This document shows, piece after piece, positions 51,653 through 60,595 of a stretch of DNA of 64,000 nucleotides. Source of the DNA: Pseudomonas sp. R5-89-07 (GTDB lineage Bacteria > Pseudomonadota > Gammaproteobacteria > Pseudomonadales > Pseudomonadaceae). The notes beneath the pieces were generated by a model that did not search any database, was not told the origin of the DNA, and saw nothing but the letters and a program-made list of their open reading frames with translations. Every line of letters begins with the position of its first letter. The stretch's first letter is position 1. The stretch spans positions 2,728,001-2,792,000 of the forward strand of contig NZ_CP027727.1 in assembly GCF_003851685.1 (NCBI RefSeq), written 5' to 3'. Both the position numbers and the translations under genes were made by a program.

Positions 51653-52657
51653 ATGCTACGTATCGCTGTTTTAGGTGCCGGGCGCATCGCCAAGATCCAC
51701 GCGGCCAATGTCGCCGCCCATCCCAACGCCACGCTGGTGCTGGTGGCCGATCCCTGGCGCGAAGGCGTCAATGCGCTCAGCACGCAACTGGGTTGCGAGG
51801 CGGCGTACGACTGCGCCGCCGTACTGACTCGCACAGACATCGATGCCGTAGTGATTGGCACACCCACCGATACCCATATCGACCTGCTGCTGGCCGCCGT
51901 CGCCGAGGGAAAGGCGGTGCTCTGCGAAAAACCCATCGACCTCGACATCGCCAAGGCCCGCAGCGCCGCCCAAACGGTTGAGCGCCAGGGCGGCAGGGTT
52001 ATGCTCGGTTTCAATCGGCGCTTCGACCCCGACATGCTGCGCCTGCGCGAGGCCCTGGATAACGGGCGGATCGGCGCCGTGCGTCAGGTGATCATCACCA
52101 GCCGCGACCCCGGCCTGGCGCCCCGTGACTACCTGAAGCATTCCGGCGGCATTCTGCGGGATATGACCATCCACGACTTGGACACCGCCCGGCATTTACT
52201 CGGCGAGGAACCGGTGCAGGTCAGCGCCTTCGCTAGCCGCTTGGTGGACCCCAGCCTGGAGCAGATCGACGACTACGACAGCGTGATGGTGTTGCTGCGC
52301 ACCGCCTCGGGCAAGCAATGCCACATCAACTGTTGCCGTGAGGCGGTGTACGGCTATGACCAGCGTGTGGAGGTTTCGGGTGCCAACGGCGTGTTGCTCA
52401 CCGACAATCATCGCCCAAGCACCCTTCGCCATTGGAGCGCCGACCACACAGAGGCGCTGGAGCCGCTGCAGCACTTTTTCCTGGAGCGCTATGCGGATGC
52501 CTATCGCAATGAACTGACGCAGTTTATCGACGCGCTGAACAACGGCAGTGAGCTGCCTACCGGCGTGCGTGACGGGTTGTATGCGTTACATCTGGCGGAT
52601 TGCGCGTTGGAGTCGGTGAGGACGGGGAGGAGTGTGGCGGTCAATTACGGCCTTTAG
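51653..52657 (+). CDS. iolG: Gfo/Idh/MocA dehydrogenase, inositol 2-dehydrogenase-like
   Basis: This 334-residue protein has an N-terminal Rossmann motif GAGRIAKIHAAN, the conserved EKP (VLCEKPIDLD) and the catalytic Asp/His segment GGILRDMTIHDLDTARHLLG, all as in IolG. CAGGAG precedes the ATG. It oxidises a cyclitol or sugar with NAD. The other iol genes are not nearby, so the symbol is by similarity only. Confidence 0.85.
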   Translation: MLRIAVLGAGRIAKIHAANVAAHPNATLVLVADPWREGVNALSTQLGCEAAYDCAAVLTRTDIDAVVIGTPTDTHIDLLLAAVAEGKAVLCEKPIDLDIAKARSAAQTVERQGGRVMLGFNRRFDPDMLRLREALDNGRIGAVRQVIITSRDPGLAPRDYLKHSGGILRDMTIHDLDTARHLLGEEPVQVSAFASRLVDPSLEQIDDYDSVMVLLRTASGKQCHINCCREAVYGYDQRVEVSGANGVLLTDNHRPSTLRHWSADHTEALEPLQHFFLERYADAYRNELTQFIDALNNGSELPTGVRDGLYALHLADCALESVRTGRSVAVNYGL

Positions 52658-52668
52658 CACGGAACGCG

Positions 52669-52696
52669 TTGGGGGGCGGGTTGGCCCGCCCCCCAA
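52669..52696. terminator. Hairpin between convergent iolG-like and MFS genes
   Basis: TTGGGGGGCGGG and CCCGCCCCCCAA make a perfect 12-bp stem with a TTGG loop, 12 bp after one stop and 5 bp before the other. There is no T-tract, so it is a hairpin-type stop shared by both genes. Confidence 0.75.
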
Positions 52697-52700
52697 CCGA

Positions 52701-53912
52701 TCAGATGCCTTTGGTCGATGGCAGGAATATCGTCAAAATGCCCGCCAACGGCAGGAACGAGCAGATCTTGTACACGTATTCGATGCCGTGGTTATCCGCG
52801 AGCAAACCCAGCAGTGCCGCACCGATCCCGCTGAAACCGAACATCAGGCCGAAGAATATCCCGGCGATCATGCCGACATTGCCCGGCACCAGTTCCTGGG
52901 CGAACACCACGATGGCCGAAAACGCCGAGGCGATGATGAAACCGATGACCACGCTGAGCACGGCGGTCCAGAACAGGTCGACGTAGGGCAGGACAAGGGT
53001 GAACGGTGCGGCGCCGAGGATCGAGAACCAGATGACTGTCTTGCGGCCGATCCGGTCGCCAATCGGCCCGCCGGCGAAGGTGCCCACGGCCACTGCGCCG
53101 AGGAACAGGAACAGGTACATCTGGGAACTGGCGACCGACAGCTGGAATTTTTCGATCAGGTAGAACGTGAAGTAGCTGGTCAGGCTGGTCATGTACCAGT
53201 ATTTGGAGAACACCAGCAGTGCCAGCACCACCAGGGCAAAGGTCACGCGTCCCTTGGACAACCCGTGGGTCGGCTTGCTGCCTTGCTTGAGCTTGAACAG
53301 GTTGAGGTGGTGGCGGTACCAGCGACTCAAGCCGTACAGCACCAGGATCGCGAACACCGCAAACAGGCCGAACCAGGCGATATGAGACTGGCCGTAGGGA
53401 ATGATGATCGCCGCCGCCAGCAACGGGCCGAACGCACTGCCGGTGTTGCCGCCGACCTGGAACGTCGATTGCGCCAGGCCGTAGCGCCCGCCCGAGGCCA
53501 GGCGTGCCACGCGGGAGGTTTCCGGGTGAAACGTCGACGAGCCGACCCCCACCAGACCCGCCGCCAGCAGAATGGCCGGGAAGCTGCCGACAAACGCCAG
53601 CATCAGAATGCCGATCAAGGTACACACCATGCCGGCGGGCAACAGCCAGGGCTTGGGATGACGATCGGTGTGGTAACCGATCCAGGGTTGCAGCAGCGAT
53701 GCGGTCAGTTGGAAAGTCAGGGTGATCAGGCCGACCTGGGTGAATGTCAGGCCATAGTTGGCCTTGAGCATCGGGTAGATCGATGGCAGCACGGCCTGGA
53801 TCAAGTCGTTGATCAGGTGCGCCAGGGCGCAGGCGCCAAGCACACGCATGACCAGCGGGCTTATCTGGGGCGCAGTGGTTGCAGCGGTGGGTGTCGCGGT
53901 GAGGGTCGACAT
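52701..53912 (-). CDS. MFS transporter, fosmidomycin-resistance (Fsr) type
   Basis: This 403-residue protein has 12 helices and resembles Fsr: LAHLINDLIQAVLPSIYPML at the start, SSTFHPETSRVARLASGGR in the middle and GGPIGDRIGRKTVIW as the A-motif. It exports drugs or metabolites. It is divergent from an AraC regulator by 79 bp, which probably controls it. The start is taken at MSTLTATP. Confidence 0.88.
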   Translation of the reverse strand: MSTLTATPTAATTAPQISPLVMRVLGACALAHLINDLIQAVLPSIYPMLKANYGLTFTQVGLITLTFQLTASLLQPWIGYHTDRHPKPWLLPAGMVCTLIGILMLAFVGSFPAILLAAGLVGVGSSTFHPETSRVARLASGGRYGLAQSTFQVGGNTGSAFGPLLAAAIIIPYGQSHIAWFGLFAVFAILVLYGLSRWYRHHLNLFKLKQGSKPTHGLSKGRVTFALVVLALLVFSKYWYMTSLTSYFTFYLIEKFQLSVASSQMYLFLFLGAVAVGTFAGGPIGDRIGRKTVIWFSILGAAPFTLVLPYVDLFWTAVLSVVIGFIIASAFSAIVVFAQELVPGNVGMIAGIFFGLMFGFSGIGAALLGLLADNHGIEYVYKICSFLPLAGILTIFLPSTKGI

Positions 53913-53991
53913 GCAGGCATTCCATACAAGGCAGCGAACAGGGCTAGACACTACGTGAGCGGTCAGCCCATTTCTAATTGTTTCGGGAGCT

Positions 53992-54831
53992 ATGCTAGAT
54001 TCGTCGAAAATGCCTGTCTCGCGAAATTCGGGCGCAAACCATTGCAAAAAGGGCGAAATCATCAAATCCCTCGACCAATTCCTGCATGAGATCGATGAAG
54101 GCGATTGGGCCGTCATCAGCTCGGCCACCGATTACCCGGAAAACTGGGTGATTCCCGAGCACAGCCACAACAAGCATCAACTGCTCTACGCCATCGGCGG
54201 TGTGATGGTGGTGTACTCGGCGCTGAACCAGTGGACGGTGCCGCCCAACCGTGGCTTCTGGATGCCCTGCGGGCAGGTGCATGCGCTGCGCTGCGTGGGC
54301 ACCTTGAAAATGCGTAGCGTATTCGTGCGCCCGGACAGCTTTCCGAACCTGCCGACCGAGCCGAAGACGGTGACGGTTTCACCGCTGCTGAGTGAACTGA
54401 TCAAGGCTTCCGTCAGCTTGAAGCCGCCTTACGCCGAGGATTCGCGTGACGCCAGGATCATGCGCCTGATCCTGGATGAGCTGGCCATCCTGCCGGCGCT
54501 GCCCTTATCCCTTCCGCAGCCCGCCGACCCGCGTATCCACCAGATCTGCCTGACCCTGCAGCAAGACCCCGGCGACGCTTCAACCGTGGCGGATTGGAGT
54601 GAGCGCCTGGACCTCGATCAAAAAACCATCCAGCGCCTGTTCCGCCGCGAAACCGGCATGACCTTCGGCCAGTGGCGCCAGCAGGCACGCTTGTTGTTGG
54701 CGTTGGAGCGCATCGCGGTGGGCGAGAAGATTATCGATGTGGCGCTCGAGTTGGGCTATGAAAGCCCCAGCGCCTTTACCAGCATGTTCAAGAAACAGTT
54801 TGGCAAGACGCCGAGTCATTTTTTCAAGTAG
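53992..54831 (+). CDS. AraC-family regulator
   Basis: This 279-residue protein has an N-terminal cupin-like sensor (PEHSHNKHQLLYAIGGVMVV) and two C-terminal helix-turn-helices (LDLDQKTIQRLFRRETGM and ALELGYESPSAFTSMFKKQF). It is divergent from the Fsr-like transporter, its likely target. Its 3' end overlaps the convergent MFS gene by 8 bp. Confidence 0.9.
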   Translation: MLDSSKMPVSRNSGANHCKKGEIIKSLDQFLHEIDEGDWAVISSATDYPENWVIPEHSHNKHQLLYAIGGVMVVYSALNQWTVPPNRGFWMPCGQVHALRCVGTLKMRSVFVRPDSFPNLPTEPKTVTVSPLLSELIKASVSLKPPYAEDSRDARIMRLILDELAILPALPLSLPQPADPRIHQICLTLQQDPGDASTVADWSERLDLDQKTIQRLFRRETGMTFGQWRQQARLLLALERIAVGEKIIDVALELGYESPSAFTSMFKKQFGKTPSHFFK

Positions 54832-56011
54832 CGCCGCGGGTCACACCGGCACGCTGGGGGCGGCGTGACGCCAGGTACGCCAGCAAGGTGGCGACCACCA
54901 GCAATGCCGCACTCAGCTCGAACGTCGCCTGGTAGCCGCGCAGGTCGAAGGCCACGCCGCCGACCGTGGCGCCTGCGGCAATCGCCAATTGGATGATGGC
55001 GACCATCAGCCCACCGCCGGCCTCGGCGTCGTCCGGCAAGGTGCGCGACAACCAGGTCCACCAGCCCACCGGCGCGGCGGTGGCCACCAGGCCCCAGCTG
55101 CCCAGCAACACGGTGGTCATGACTGTCGAACCGCCGAACTCCACCAGCGCCAGCGCGATGCCCGCCATGATCAGCGGGATGGCTATCAGCGTCGGGTACA
55201 GGGTGTGCTTGAGGAAACGCTCAATCAGGACGGTACCCGCCAGGCCGGCCAGGCCAAGCACCAGCAGTATCAACGACAGCGTGGTCACGTCGACCCGCGT
55301 GACGCTTTCCAGGAACGGCCGCAGGTAGGTGAACAGCATGAACTGGCCCATGAAGAACACGCTCACGGCCACCATCCCCAGGGCCACCGCCGGGTTTTTC
55401 ATCAAGCGCAGCACGTTGGCGGATTTGGCCTCGGCGCGGTTCTTCAGCGCAGGCAGGCTCACCAGCAGCCATACCAGTGCGATCACGGCCACCGGCACCA
55501 CGCAGAAAAACGCCCCGCGCCAGCCGATGATCCCACCGAGAAAACTGCCCAGCGGCGCCGCAATCACCGTCGCCAGGGCGTTGCCGCCGTTGACGATGGC
55601 CAACGCACGCGGCACCTGGGCTTCTGGCACCAGGCGCATCGCCGTGGCCGCCGACAGCGACCAGAAGCCGCCAATCGCCACGCCGATCAACGCACGCCCG
55701 AGCATGAACACCAGGTAGTTGGGCGCGAACGCCACCACGCTGCCTGAAACAATCATCAGCAGCGTCAGCGCCATCAACAGGCGTTTGCGGTCCACCCGCG
55801 CGGCAACCGCGGCGATCACCAGGCTGGTGAGCAGGGCAAATACCCCGGACACCGAGATGCCTTGGCCGGCCTGGCCTTCGGTGATGTGCAGGTCGGCGGC
55901 CAGCGGCGTCAGCAGGCTCACCGGCATGAACTCGGAGGCGACCAGGGCGAAGGCCGCCAGCGACATGGCCAGCACGGCGCCCCAGTGTGGGGTTTGAGGA
56001 GTCTTGGACAT
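54824..56011 (-). CDS. MFS transporter (DHA1/AraJ-NepI type)
   Basis: This 395-residue protein has 12 helices with SEFMPVSLLTPLAADLHITE at the start and RALIGVAIGGFWSLSAATAM, as in the NepI/AraJ purine or sugar efflux group. Its ATG shares one base with the hydrolase stop, so the two genes form an operon driven from near 57033. Confidence 0.88.
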   Translation of the reverse strand: MSKTPQTPHWGAVLAMSLAAFALVASEFMPVSLLTPLAADLHITEGQAGQGISVSGVFALLTSLVIAAVAARVDRKRLLMALTLLMIVSGSVVAFAPNYLVFMLGRALIGVAIGGFWSLSAATAMRLVPEAQVPRALAIVNGGNALATVIAAPLGSFLGGIIGWRGAFFCVVPVAVIALVWLLVSLPALKNRAEAKSANVLRLMKNPAVALGMVAVSVFFMGQFMLFTYLRPFLESVTRVDVTTLSLILLVLGLAGLAGTVLIERFLKHTLYPTLIAIPLIMAGIALALVEFGGSTVMTTVLLGSWGLVATAAPVGWWTWLSRTLPDDAEAGGGLMVAIIQLAIAAGATVGGVAFDLRGYQATFELSAALLVVATLLAYLASRRPQRAGVTRGAT

Positions 56012-57033
56012 TACTTCAAATGGCTCTGGAAGAAGGTGGTGAGCTTGGCGAACGGGATCAGGCCGACCCGGTCGTAGAGATCGACATGCCCCGCGTTCGG
56101 GATGATCAGCAATTGCTTGGGCTCGGCGGCGCGCTGGTAGGCGTCTTCGCTGAATTCGCGGGAGTGTGCGTCAGCCCCGGCAATCAGCAGCAGTGGGCGC
56201 GGTGAAATCGTCTCGATGTCGTTGAACGGGTAGAAGTTCATGAACTTCACGTTGCTGGTCAGCGTCGGCCGGGTGGTGCTCAGCTTCGAAGCGCCCGCCG
56301 GGGTGACTTCGCCACGCGGGGTGCGGTAGAAGTCGTAGAACTCATCGCCCACGGCGTTGCCGGTGAGGGTCTGCGGCGTGCCGCCGGTGTAGACGGTGTC
56401 GCCGCCCTGGAACTCGACGTAACGTTGGTTGGCCGCCTCGCGCAGGATCTGCTGGCGCTGTTGCAGGGTCACGCCGTGCTTGAGGCCGTTGCGGTTGGCC
56501 GCGCCCATGTCATACATGCTGACGGTGGCGATGGCCTTGATGCGCGGGTCGATCTTCGCCGCGCTGATCACGAAGCTGCCGCTGCCACACACGCCGATGG
56601 CGCCGATGCGTTCACGGTCGACCAGCGGGCGGGTGCCGAGGAAGTCGACGGCGGCGCTGAAGTCTTCGGTGTACATGTCTGGGAGCACAGCGTTGCGCGG
56701 CGTGCCGGCGCTTTCGCCCCAGAAGGACAAGTCCAGGGACAGCGTGACGAAGCCCTGTTCGGCCATTTTGGTGGCGTAGAGGTTGGCGCTTTGTTGGCGT
56801 ACGGCACCCATCGGATGGCCGACCACAATGGCGGCGTTCTTCGAGCCGGTGGCGAGATTTTTAGGCGTGAACAACGTGCCTGCAACCTGCAGGCCGTATT
56901 GGTTGTTGAAGGTGACGTTCTCGGCCGTCACCTTGTCGCTTTTGTAGAAGTTATCGGCACCGTTGGACATATCGGCTCCTAATGAGTAAAGGGAAGTCAC
57001 CAGCAAACCCAGCGCGAGCAGGAGGCGTTTCAT
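56011..57033 (-). CDS. Exported alpha/beta hydrolase (YcjY-like)
   Basis: This 340-residue protein has a signal peptide (MKRLLLALGLLVTSLYSLGA). The alpha/beta hydrolase domain has oxyanion HPMGAV, the nucleophile region GVCGSGSF, where a Cys replaces the usual elbow Ser, plus Asp in IAGADAHS and His in NAGHVDLY. It resembles YcjY and related YfhR-type proteins. It lies upstream of the MFS gene and is divergent from an AraC regulator. ATG 57033 is chosen over upstream starts because the signal begins there. Confidence 0.85.
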   Translation of the reverse strand: MKRLLLALGLLVTSLYSLGADMSNGADNFYKSDKVTAENVTFNNQYGLQVAGTLFTPKNLATGSKNAAIVVGHPMGAVRQQSANLYATKMAEQGFVTLSLDLSFWGESAGTPRNAVLPDMYTEDFSAAVDFLGTRPLVDRERIGAIGVCGSGSFVISAAKIDPRIKAIATVSMYDMGAANRNGLKHGVTLQQRQQILREAANQRYVEFQGGDTVYTGGTPQTLTGNAVGDEFYDFYRTPRGEVTPAGASKLSTTRPTLTSNVKFMNFYPFNDIETISPRPLLLIAGADAHSREFSEDAYQRAAEPKQLLIIPNAGHVDLYDRVGLIPFAKLTTFFQSHLK

Positions 57034-57211
57034 AGGGATGTTCCTTGCGAAGTGTTCGAGCATTTTCCCGGTGGCGACGGTGCTTCTGTAGGACATTTGA
57101 CCGGATTACTTGCCTGATCCTCTGAGTTTCAGGGATGGGTGACGACGCGTGGAGCTGGCGCGGGTAAAGTCTGCTCAAGAACAGTTGAGTGAAAAAACGG
57201 AAGGGCCCGCT

Positions 57212-58108
57212 ATGACGACCCATCAAACGCCGCTGAACGCGCTGACCCAGTGCATCGCTGCTCGCGTCCCGTCGCCCGGCGACTTCCCGATGCCGATTCC
57301 CGGCCTCGGCTTCTATCGCCGCGAACAGCCGGCCGCACCGGTGGTGTGCATGGTCGAGCCGAGCATCGTACTGGTGGTACAGGGCGAGAAGCAGTTGTGG
57401 GTGGGCGGCGAGGGCTATACCTATGACACGTCGCGATTTTTGGTGACTTCGCTGGATATCCCGGCCAACTCCGAAGTGCTGGTCGCCAGCCCCGAGCAAC
57501 CGTGCCTGGGGCTGATGTTCAAGCTGGACCTGCGCATGCTCGCCGAGCTGATCGCCCAGGGCGACCTGCCGCCGACCCGCGAGCGCGCCATGATGAAGGG
57601 GGTGGGCATCGGCACGGTGACCGACGGCATGCTGGCGGCGTTCGCCCGCCTGGTGGCGCTGCTCGATGAGCCTGAAGCGATACCGGTGCTGGCGCCGTTG
57701 ATCCAGCGTGAAATTCATTACCGCTTGTTGAAGAGCGACCAGGCCGGCCGGCTGCGCCAGATCTGCTCGGTGGACGGGCAGGGCTACCGGATCGCCAAGG
57801 CCATCGATTGGCTGAAATTGAATTTCGATAGCGCACTGCGCGTGGAAGAACTGGCCGCACGCGTGCAGATGAGCGCGGCAACCTTTCATCATCACTTCCG
57901 GCAACTGACCTCGATGAGCCCGTTGCAATATCAGAAGTGGCTGCGCTTGAACGAGGCACGACGCTTGATGTTGAACGAGCACCAGGACGTGTCCAGTGCT
58001 GCGTTCAAGGTCGGCTATGAAAGCCCGTCGCAGTTCAGCCGCGAGTACAGTCGGCTGTTTGGCGTGCCACCCAAGCGCGACATGGCCGCGCTGCGGGGCA
58101 GGGTGTAA
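57212..58108 (+). CDS. AraC-family regulator with AraC_N domain
   Basis: This 298-residue protein has the AraC_N sensor (PIPGLGFYRREQP, VCMVEPSIVLVVQGEK) and the DNA-binding part LRVEELAARVQMSAATFHHH with KVGYESPSQFSREYSRLFG. CGGAAGGG precedes the ATG at 57212. It is divergent from the hydrolase-MFS operon (178-bp gap), which it probably activates. Confidence 0.91.
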   Translation: MTTHQTPLNALTQCIAARVPSPGDFPMPIPGLGFYRREQPAAPVVCMVEPSIVLVVQGEKQLWVGGEGYTYDTSRFLVTSLDIPANSEVLVASPEQPCLGLMFKLDLRMLAELIAQGDLPPTRERAMMKGVGIGTVTDGMLAAFARLVALLDEPEAIPVLAPLIQREIHYRLLKSDQAGRLRQICSVDGQGYRIAKAIDWLKLNFDSALRVEELAARVQMSAATFHHHFRQLTSMSPLQYQKWLRLNEARRLMLNEHQDVSSAAFKVGYESPSQFSREYSRLFGVPPKRDMAALRGRV

Positions 58109-58131
58109 TACCAAGGTTTTTTGTAGGAGCG

Positions 58132-58220
58132 AGCGTGCTCGCGAAGAACTCAGCCCTCCCGCTTTTATTCAGAATGAACGCGTTGCCTGGACGTTTTTCG
58201 CGAGCAAGCTCGCTCCTACA
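58132..58220. repeat. REP pair, GTAGGAGCGAGC type
   Basis: Arms TGTAGGAGCGAGCGTGCTCG and CGAGCAAGCTCGCTCCTACA lie between the convergent AraC and GAF genes. Confidence 0.9.
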
Positions 58221-58234
58221 TGACTGGGCGGGTG

Positions 58235-58741
58235 TCAGTGGTCTGCCGGGGCCAGGTTAGCGTAGAAGATGCAGCCGATCAGCCGCGCGAACAGGCTCAG
58301 GGTTTCCGGCAGGTTGGGGTCGTCGAACAGCATCGCACGCGAATCCAGCGCGCACAGCGCACCGAACAGGCGCCCGTCGGGCAGGAAGATCGGCGCGCCG
58401 GCATAACTCTCGATGGCGTACTGCTTGACCACCGGGCGTGAGGCAAAGCGGCCGTCATGGCTGATCTGCGGCACGAACAAGGCTTGCGGGTCGATGCAGA
58501 ACTCACTGCACAAGGTGGTTTCCAGGTCGAGTACGTCATCGACGTGGATACCCATTTGCATCGGGTCGTAGGCGGAGCAGACCACCCATTCCAGGTCGGT
58601 GAATTTGGCGATGCCGGCAAAACGCATCCCGGTCAGGCGGGTGACCAGTTTAAGGATGTTGGTGGTTGCTTCGATTTCTGCGATGGCGGCGCGTTCTTCG
58701 GCGCTCAGTAACGATTGGGCAGGGGTGACGCTTGAAACCAT
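58235..58741 (-). CDS. Stand-alone GAF domain protein
   Basis: This 168-residue protein has a single GAF domain (TRLTGMRFAGIAKFTDLEWV, SYAGAPIFLPDGRLFGALCA with the usual LCALDSR end) and no output domain. It may be a small-molecule or redox sensor acting through a partner. It lies 50 bp after the proP-like gene on the same strand and may be cotranscribed. Confidence 0.82.
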   Translation of the reverse strand: MVSSVTPAQSLLSAEERAAIAEIEATTNILKLVTRLTGMRFAGIAKFTDLEWVVCSAYDPMQMGIHVDDVLDLETTLCSEFCIDPQALFVPQISHDGRFASRPVVKQYAIESYAGAPIFLPDGRLFGALCALDSRAMLFDDPNLPETLSLFARLIGCIFYANLAPADH

Positions 58742-58791
58742 GTGAACACTCCAATGGCGTGGCCGCAGGCAGCGACCACGCACAGTCAGGC

Positions 58792-60294
58792 TTAGTTAAT
58801 CCGTGGGTGCTGTTGCACCAGGTTCTCGCGCTTGGCCTGGAGCGCGGCAATTTCGGCGTCGATGTCTTCGATCTTCTGCTCGATATTGTCGTGGTGCTCT
58901 TGCAGCAGTTCCTTGGCTTCCTCCATGTCGGAAGCCGCCGGAGCCGCGCCGCGCAGCGGTTTGTTCGCAGTTTCCTTCATGGTCAGGCCAGTGACCAGGC
59001 CAACCACGGCGAACACCATCAGGTAGTAAGCGGGCATGTACAGGTCGTTGGTGCTTTCCACCAGCCAGGCCACTGCGGTTGGGGTGATACCGGCAATCAG
59101 CACCGAGACGTTGAAGGCGCTGGCCAGGGCGCTGTAGCGCAGGTGAGTCGGGAACATCGCCGGCAGCGTGGAGGCCATCACGCCGATAAAGAAGTTAAGC
59201 ACAATCGCCAGGATAAGCAGGCCGCTGAAGATCAGCCCGGTCTTGCCGCTGGTAATCAGCATGAACGCCGGGATGGACAGGAACAGCAGGCCGATGCTGC
59301 CGGCGATGATGAAGGGTTTGCGGCCAACCTTATCGCTGACAAAACCAATGAACGGCTGCACGAACAGCATGCCGACCATGATCGCGATGATGATCAGCAC
59401 ACCGCTGTTTTCGGCGTAGTGCAGGTTGTGCGACAGGTAGCTGGGCATATACGTGAGCAGCATGTAGTAGGTCACGTTGGTGGCCGCGACGATACCAATG
59501 CAGGTCAGCAGGCTGCGCCAGTGCTTGGTGGCGATCTCTTTGAATGACACCTTGGGGCCATGGCTCAGACCTTCGCGGTCGCCCTGTTCGAGCTTGTCCA
59601 CGTGTTGCTGGAATGCCGGGGTCTCTTCCAGCGCATGGCGCAGGTACAGCCCGATCATGCCCAACGGCAGTGCCAGGAAAAACGGCAGGCGCCAGCCCCA
59701 GGCTTCGAAGTCCGCCTCGCCGAGCACGGTGGAAATCAACACCACCACGCCGGCACCCAGGACGAAGCCGGCAATCGAGCCGAAGTCCAGCCAACTGCCG
59801 AGGAAGCCGCGCTTGCGGTCCGGAGCGTATTCGGCGACGAAAATCGACGCGCCGGTGTACTCGCCGCCCACCGAGAAACCCTGGGCCATTTTGCACAGCA
59901 GCAACAGGATCGGTGCCCAGATGCCGATGGATGCATAGCCGGGAATCAGGCCGATGGCGAAGGTGCTCAGGGACATGATCACGATAGTGGCGGCCAGGAC
60001 TTTCTGCCGCCCGTACTTGTCACCCAGTGCGCCGAAGAACAGGCCGCCCAGTGGACGAATCAGGAAGGGTACGGAAAAGGTGGCCAGTGCAGCGATCATT
60101 TGTACGCTGGGGGACGCGTCGGGGAAGAACACCTTGCCCAGCACATAGGCGACAAACCCATAGACGCCAAAGTCGAACCATTCCATGGCATTGCCCAATG
60201 CGGCGGCGGTGATCGCCTTGCGCATCTTGTTGTCGTCGACAATGGTGATGTCGTTCAAACCGATGGGTTTGACGCGTTTCTTACGTAATTTCAT
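58792..60294 (-). CDS. proP: Proline/betaine:H+ symporter ProP
   Basis: ProP imports proline and glycine betaine under high osmolarity. The 500-residue protein has the metabolite:H+ symporter layout: GNAMEWFDFGVYGF in helix 1, GALGDKYGRQKVL as the A-motif and QGFSVGGEYTGASIF. A C-terminal alpha-helical coiled coil (about residues 462-496, DIDAEIAALQAKRENL) is the osmosensory hallmark of ProP. The ATG at 60294 (MKLRKKRV) is the ProP-type start. A 10-bp palindrome lies 28 bp upstream. Confidence 0.93.
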   Translation of the reverse strand: MKLRKKRVKPIGLNDITIVDDNKMRKAITAAALGNAMEWFDFGVYGFVAYVLGKVFFPDASPSVQMIAALATFSVPFLIRPLGGLFFGALGDKYGRQKVLAATIVIMSLSTFAIGLIPGYASIGIWAPILLLLCKMAQGFSVGGEYTGASIFVAEYAPDRKRGFLGSWLDFGSIAGFVLGAGVVVLISTVLGEADFEAWGWRLPFFLALPLGMIGLYLRHALEETPAFQQHVDKLEQGDREGLSHGPKVSFKEIATKHWRSLLTCIGIVAATNVTYYMLLTYMPSYLSHNLHYAENSGVLIIIAIMVGMLFVQPFIGFVSDKVGRKPFIIAGSIGLLFLSIPAFMLITSGKTGLIFSGLLILAIVLNFFIGVMASTLPAMFPTHLRYSALASAFNVSVLIAGITPTAVAWLVESTNDLYMPAYYLMVFAVVGLVTGLTMKETANKPLRGAAPAASDMEEAKELLQEHHDNIEQKIEDIDAEIAALQAKRENLVQQHPRIN

Positions 60295-60322
60295 GCGGGC
60301 CACTCTAGAAGCTGAACGGGGA

Positions 60323-60345
60323 GGTGCCATCGCCGCGATGGCACC
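60323..60345. promoter_or_regulatory. Perfect palindrome in the proP upstream region
   Basis: GGTGCCATCG-CCG-CGATGGCACC is a perfect 10-bp inverted repeat 28 bp before the proP start. It could be an operator or a leader hairpin. Confidence 0.5.
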
Positions 60346-60432
60346 GCTCTGTCACTTCAGATACAAGCGGACACGAAATAATTCACCCACTGGGCTATTT
60401 TTTCTCGAATTAACCAAAATGTCCTTAATTCA

Positions 60433-60525
60433 AATGTGGGAGGGGGCTTGCCCCCGATGGCGGTGTACCAGTCAGCCTATTTGAAGCTGACCCACCACTA
60501 TCGGGGGCAAGCCCCCTCCCACATT
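60433..60525. repeat. REP pair upstream of proP and the GNAT gene
   Basis: Arms AATGTGGGAGGGGGCTTGCC and GGCAAGCCCCCTCCCACATT face each other. Here the REP sits between divergent genes rather than at a convergent end. Confidence 0.9.
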
Positions 60526-60595
60526 GTCCAGCTGTGTGCCTGCAGAGGCGGGGACTTACTGGTTAGACTTATGCGGCCAATAGGGAGGTCATCTG

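Noticed and set aside
9000..60530. REP palindromes considered as CRISPR repeats
   Set aside because: They are dispersed inverted pairs without regular spacers and without cas genes.
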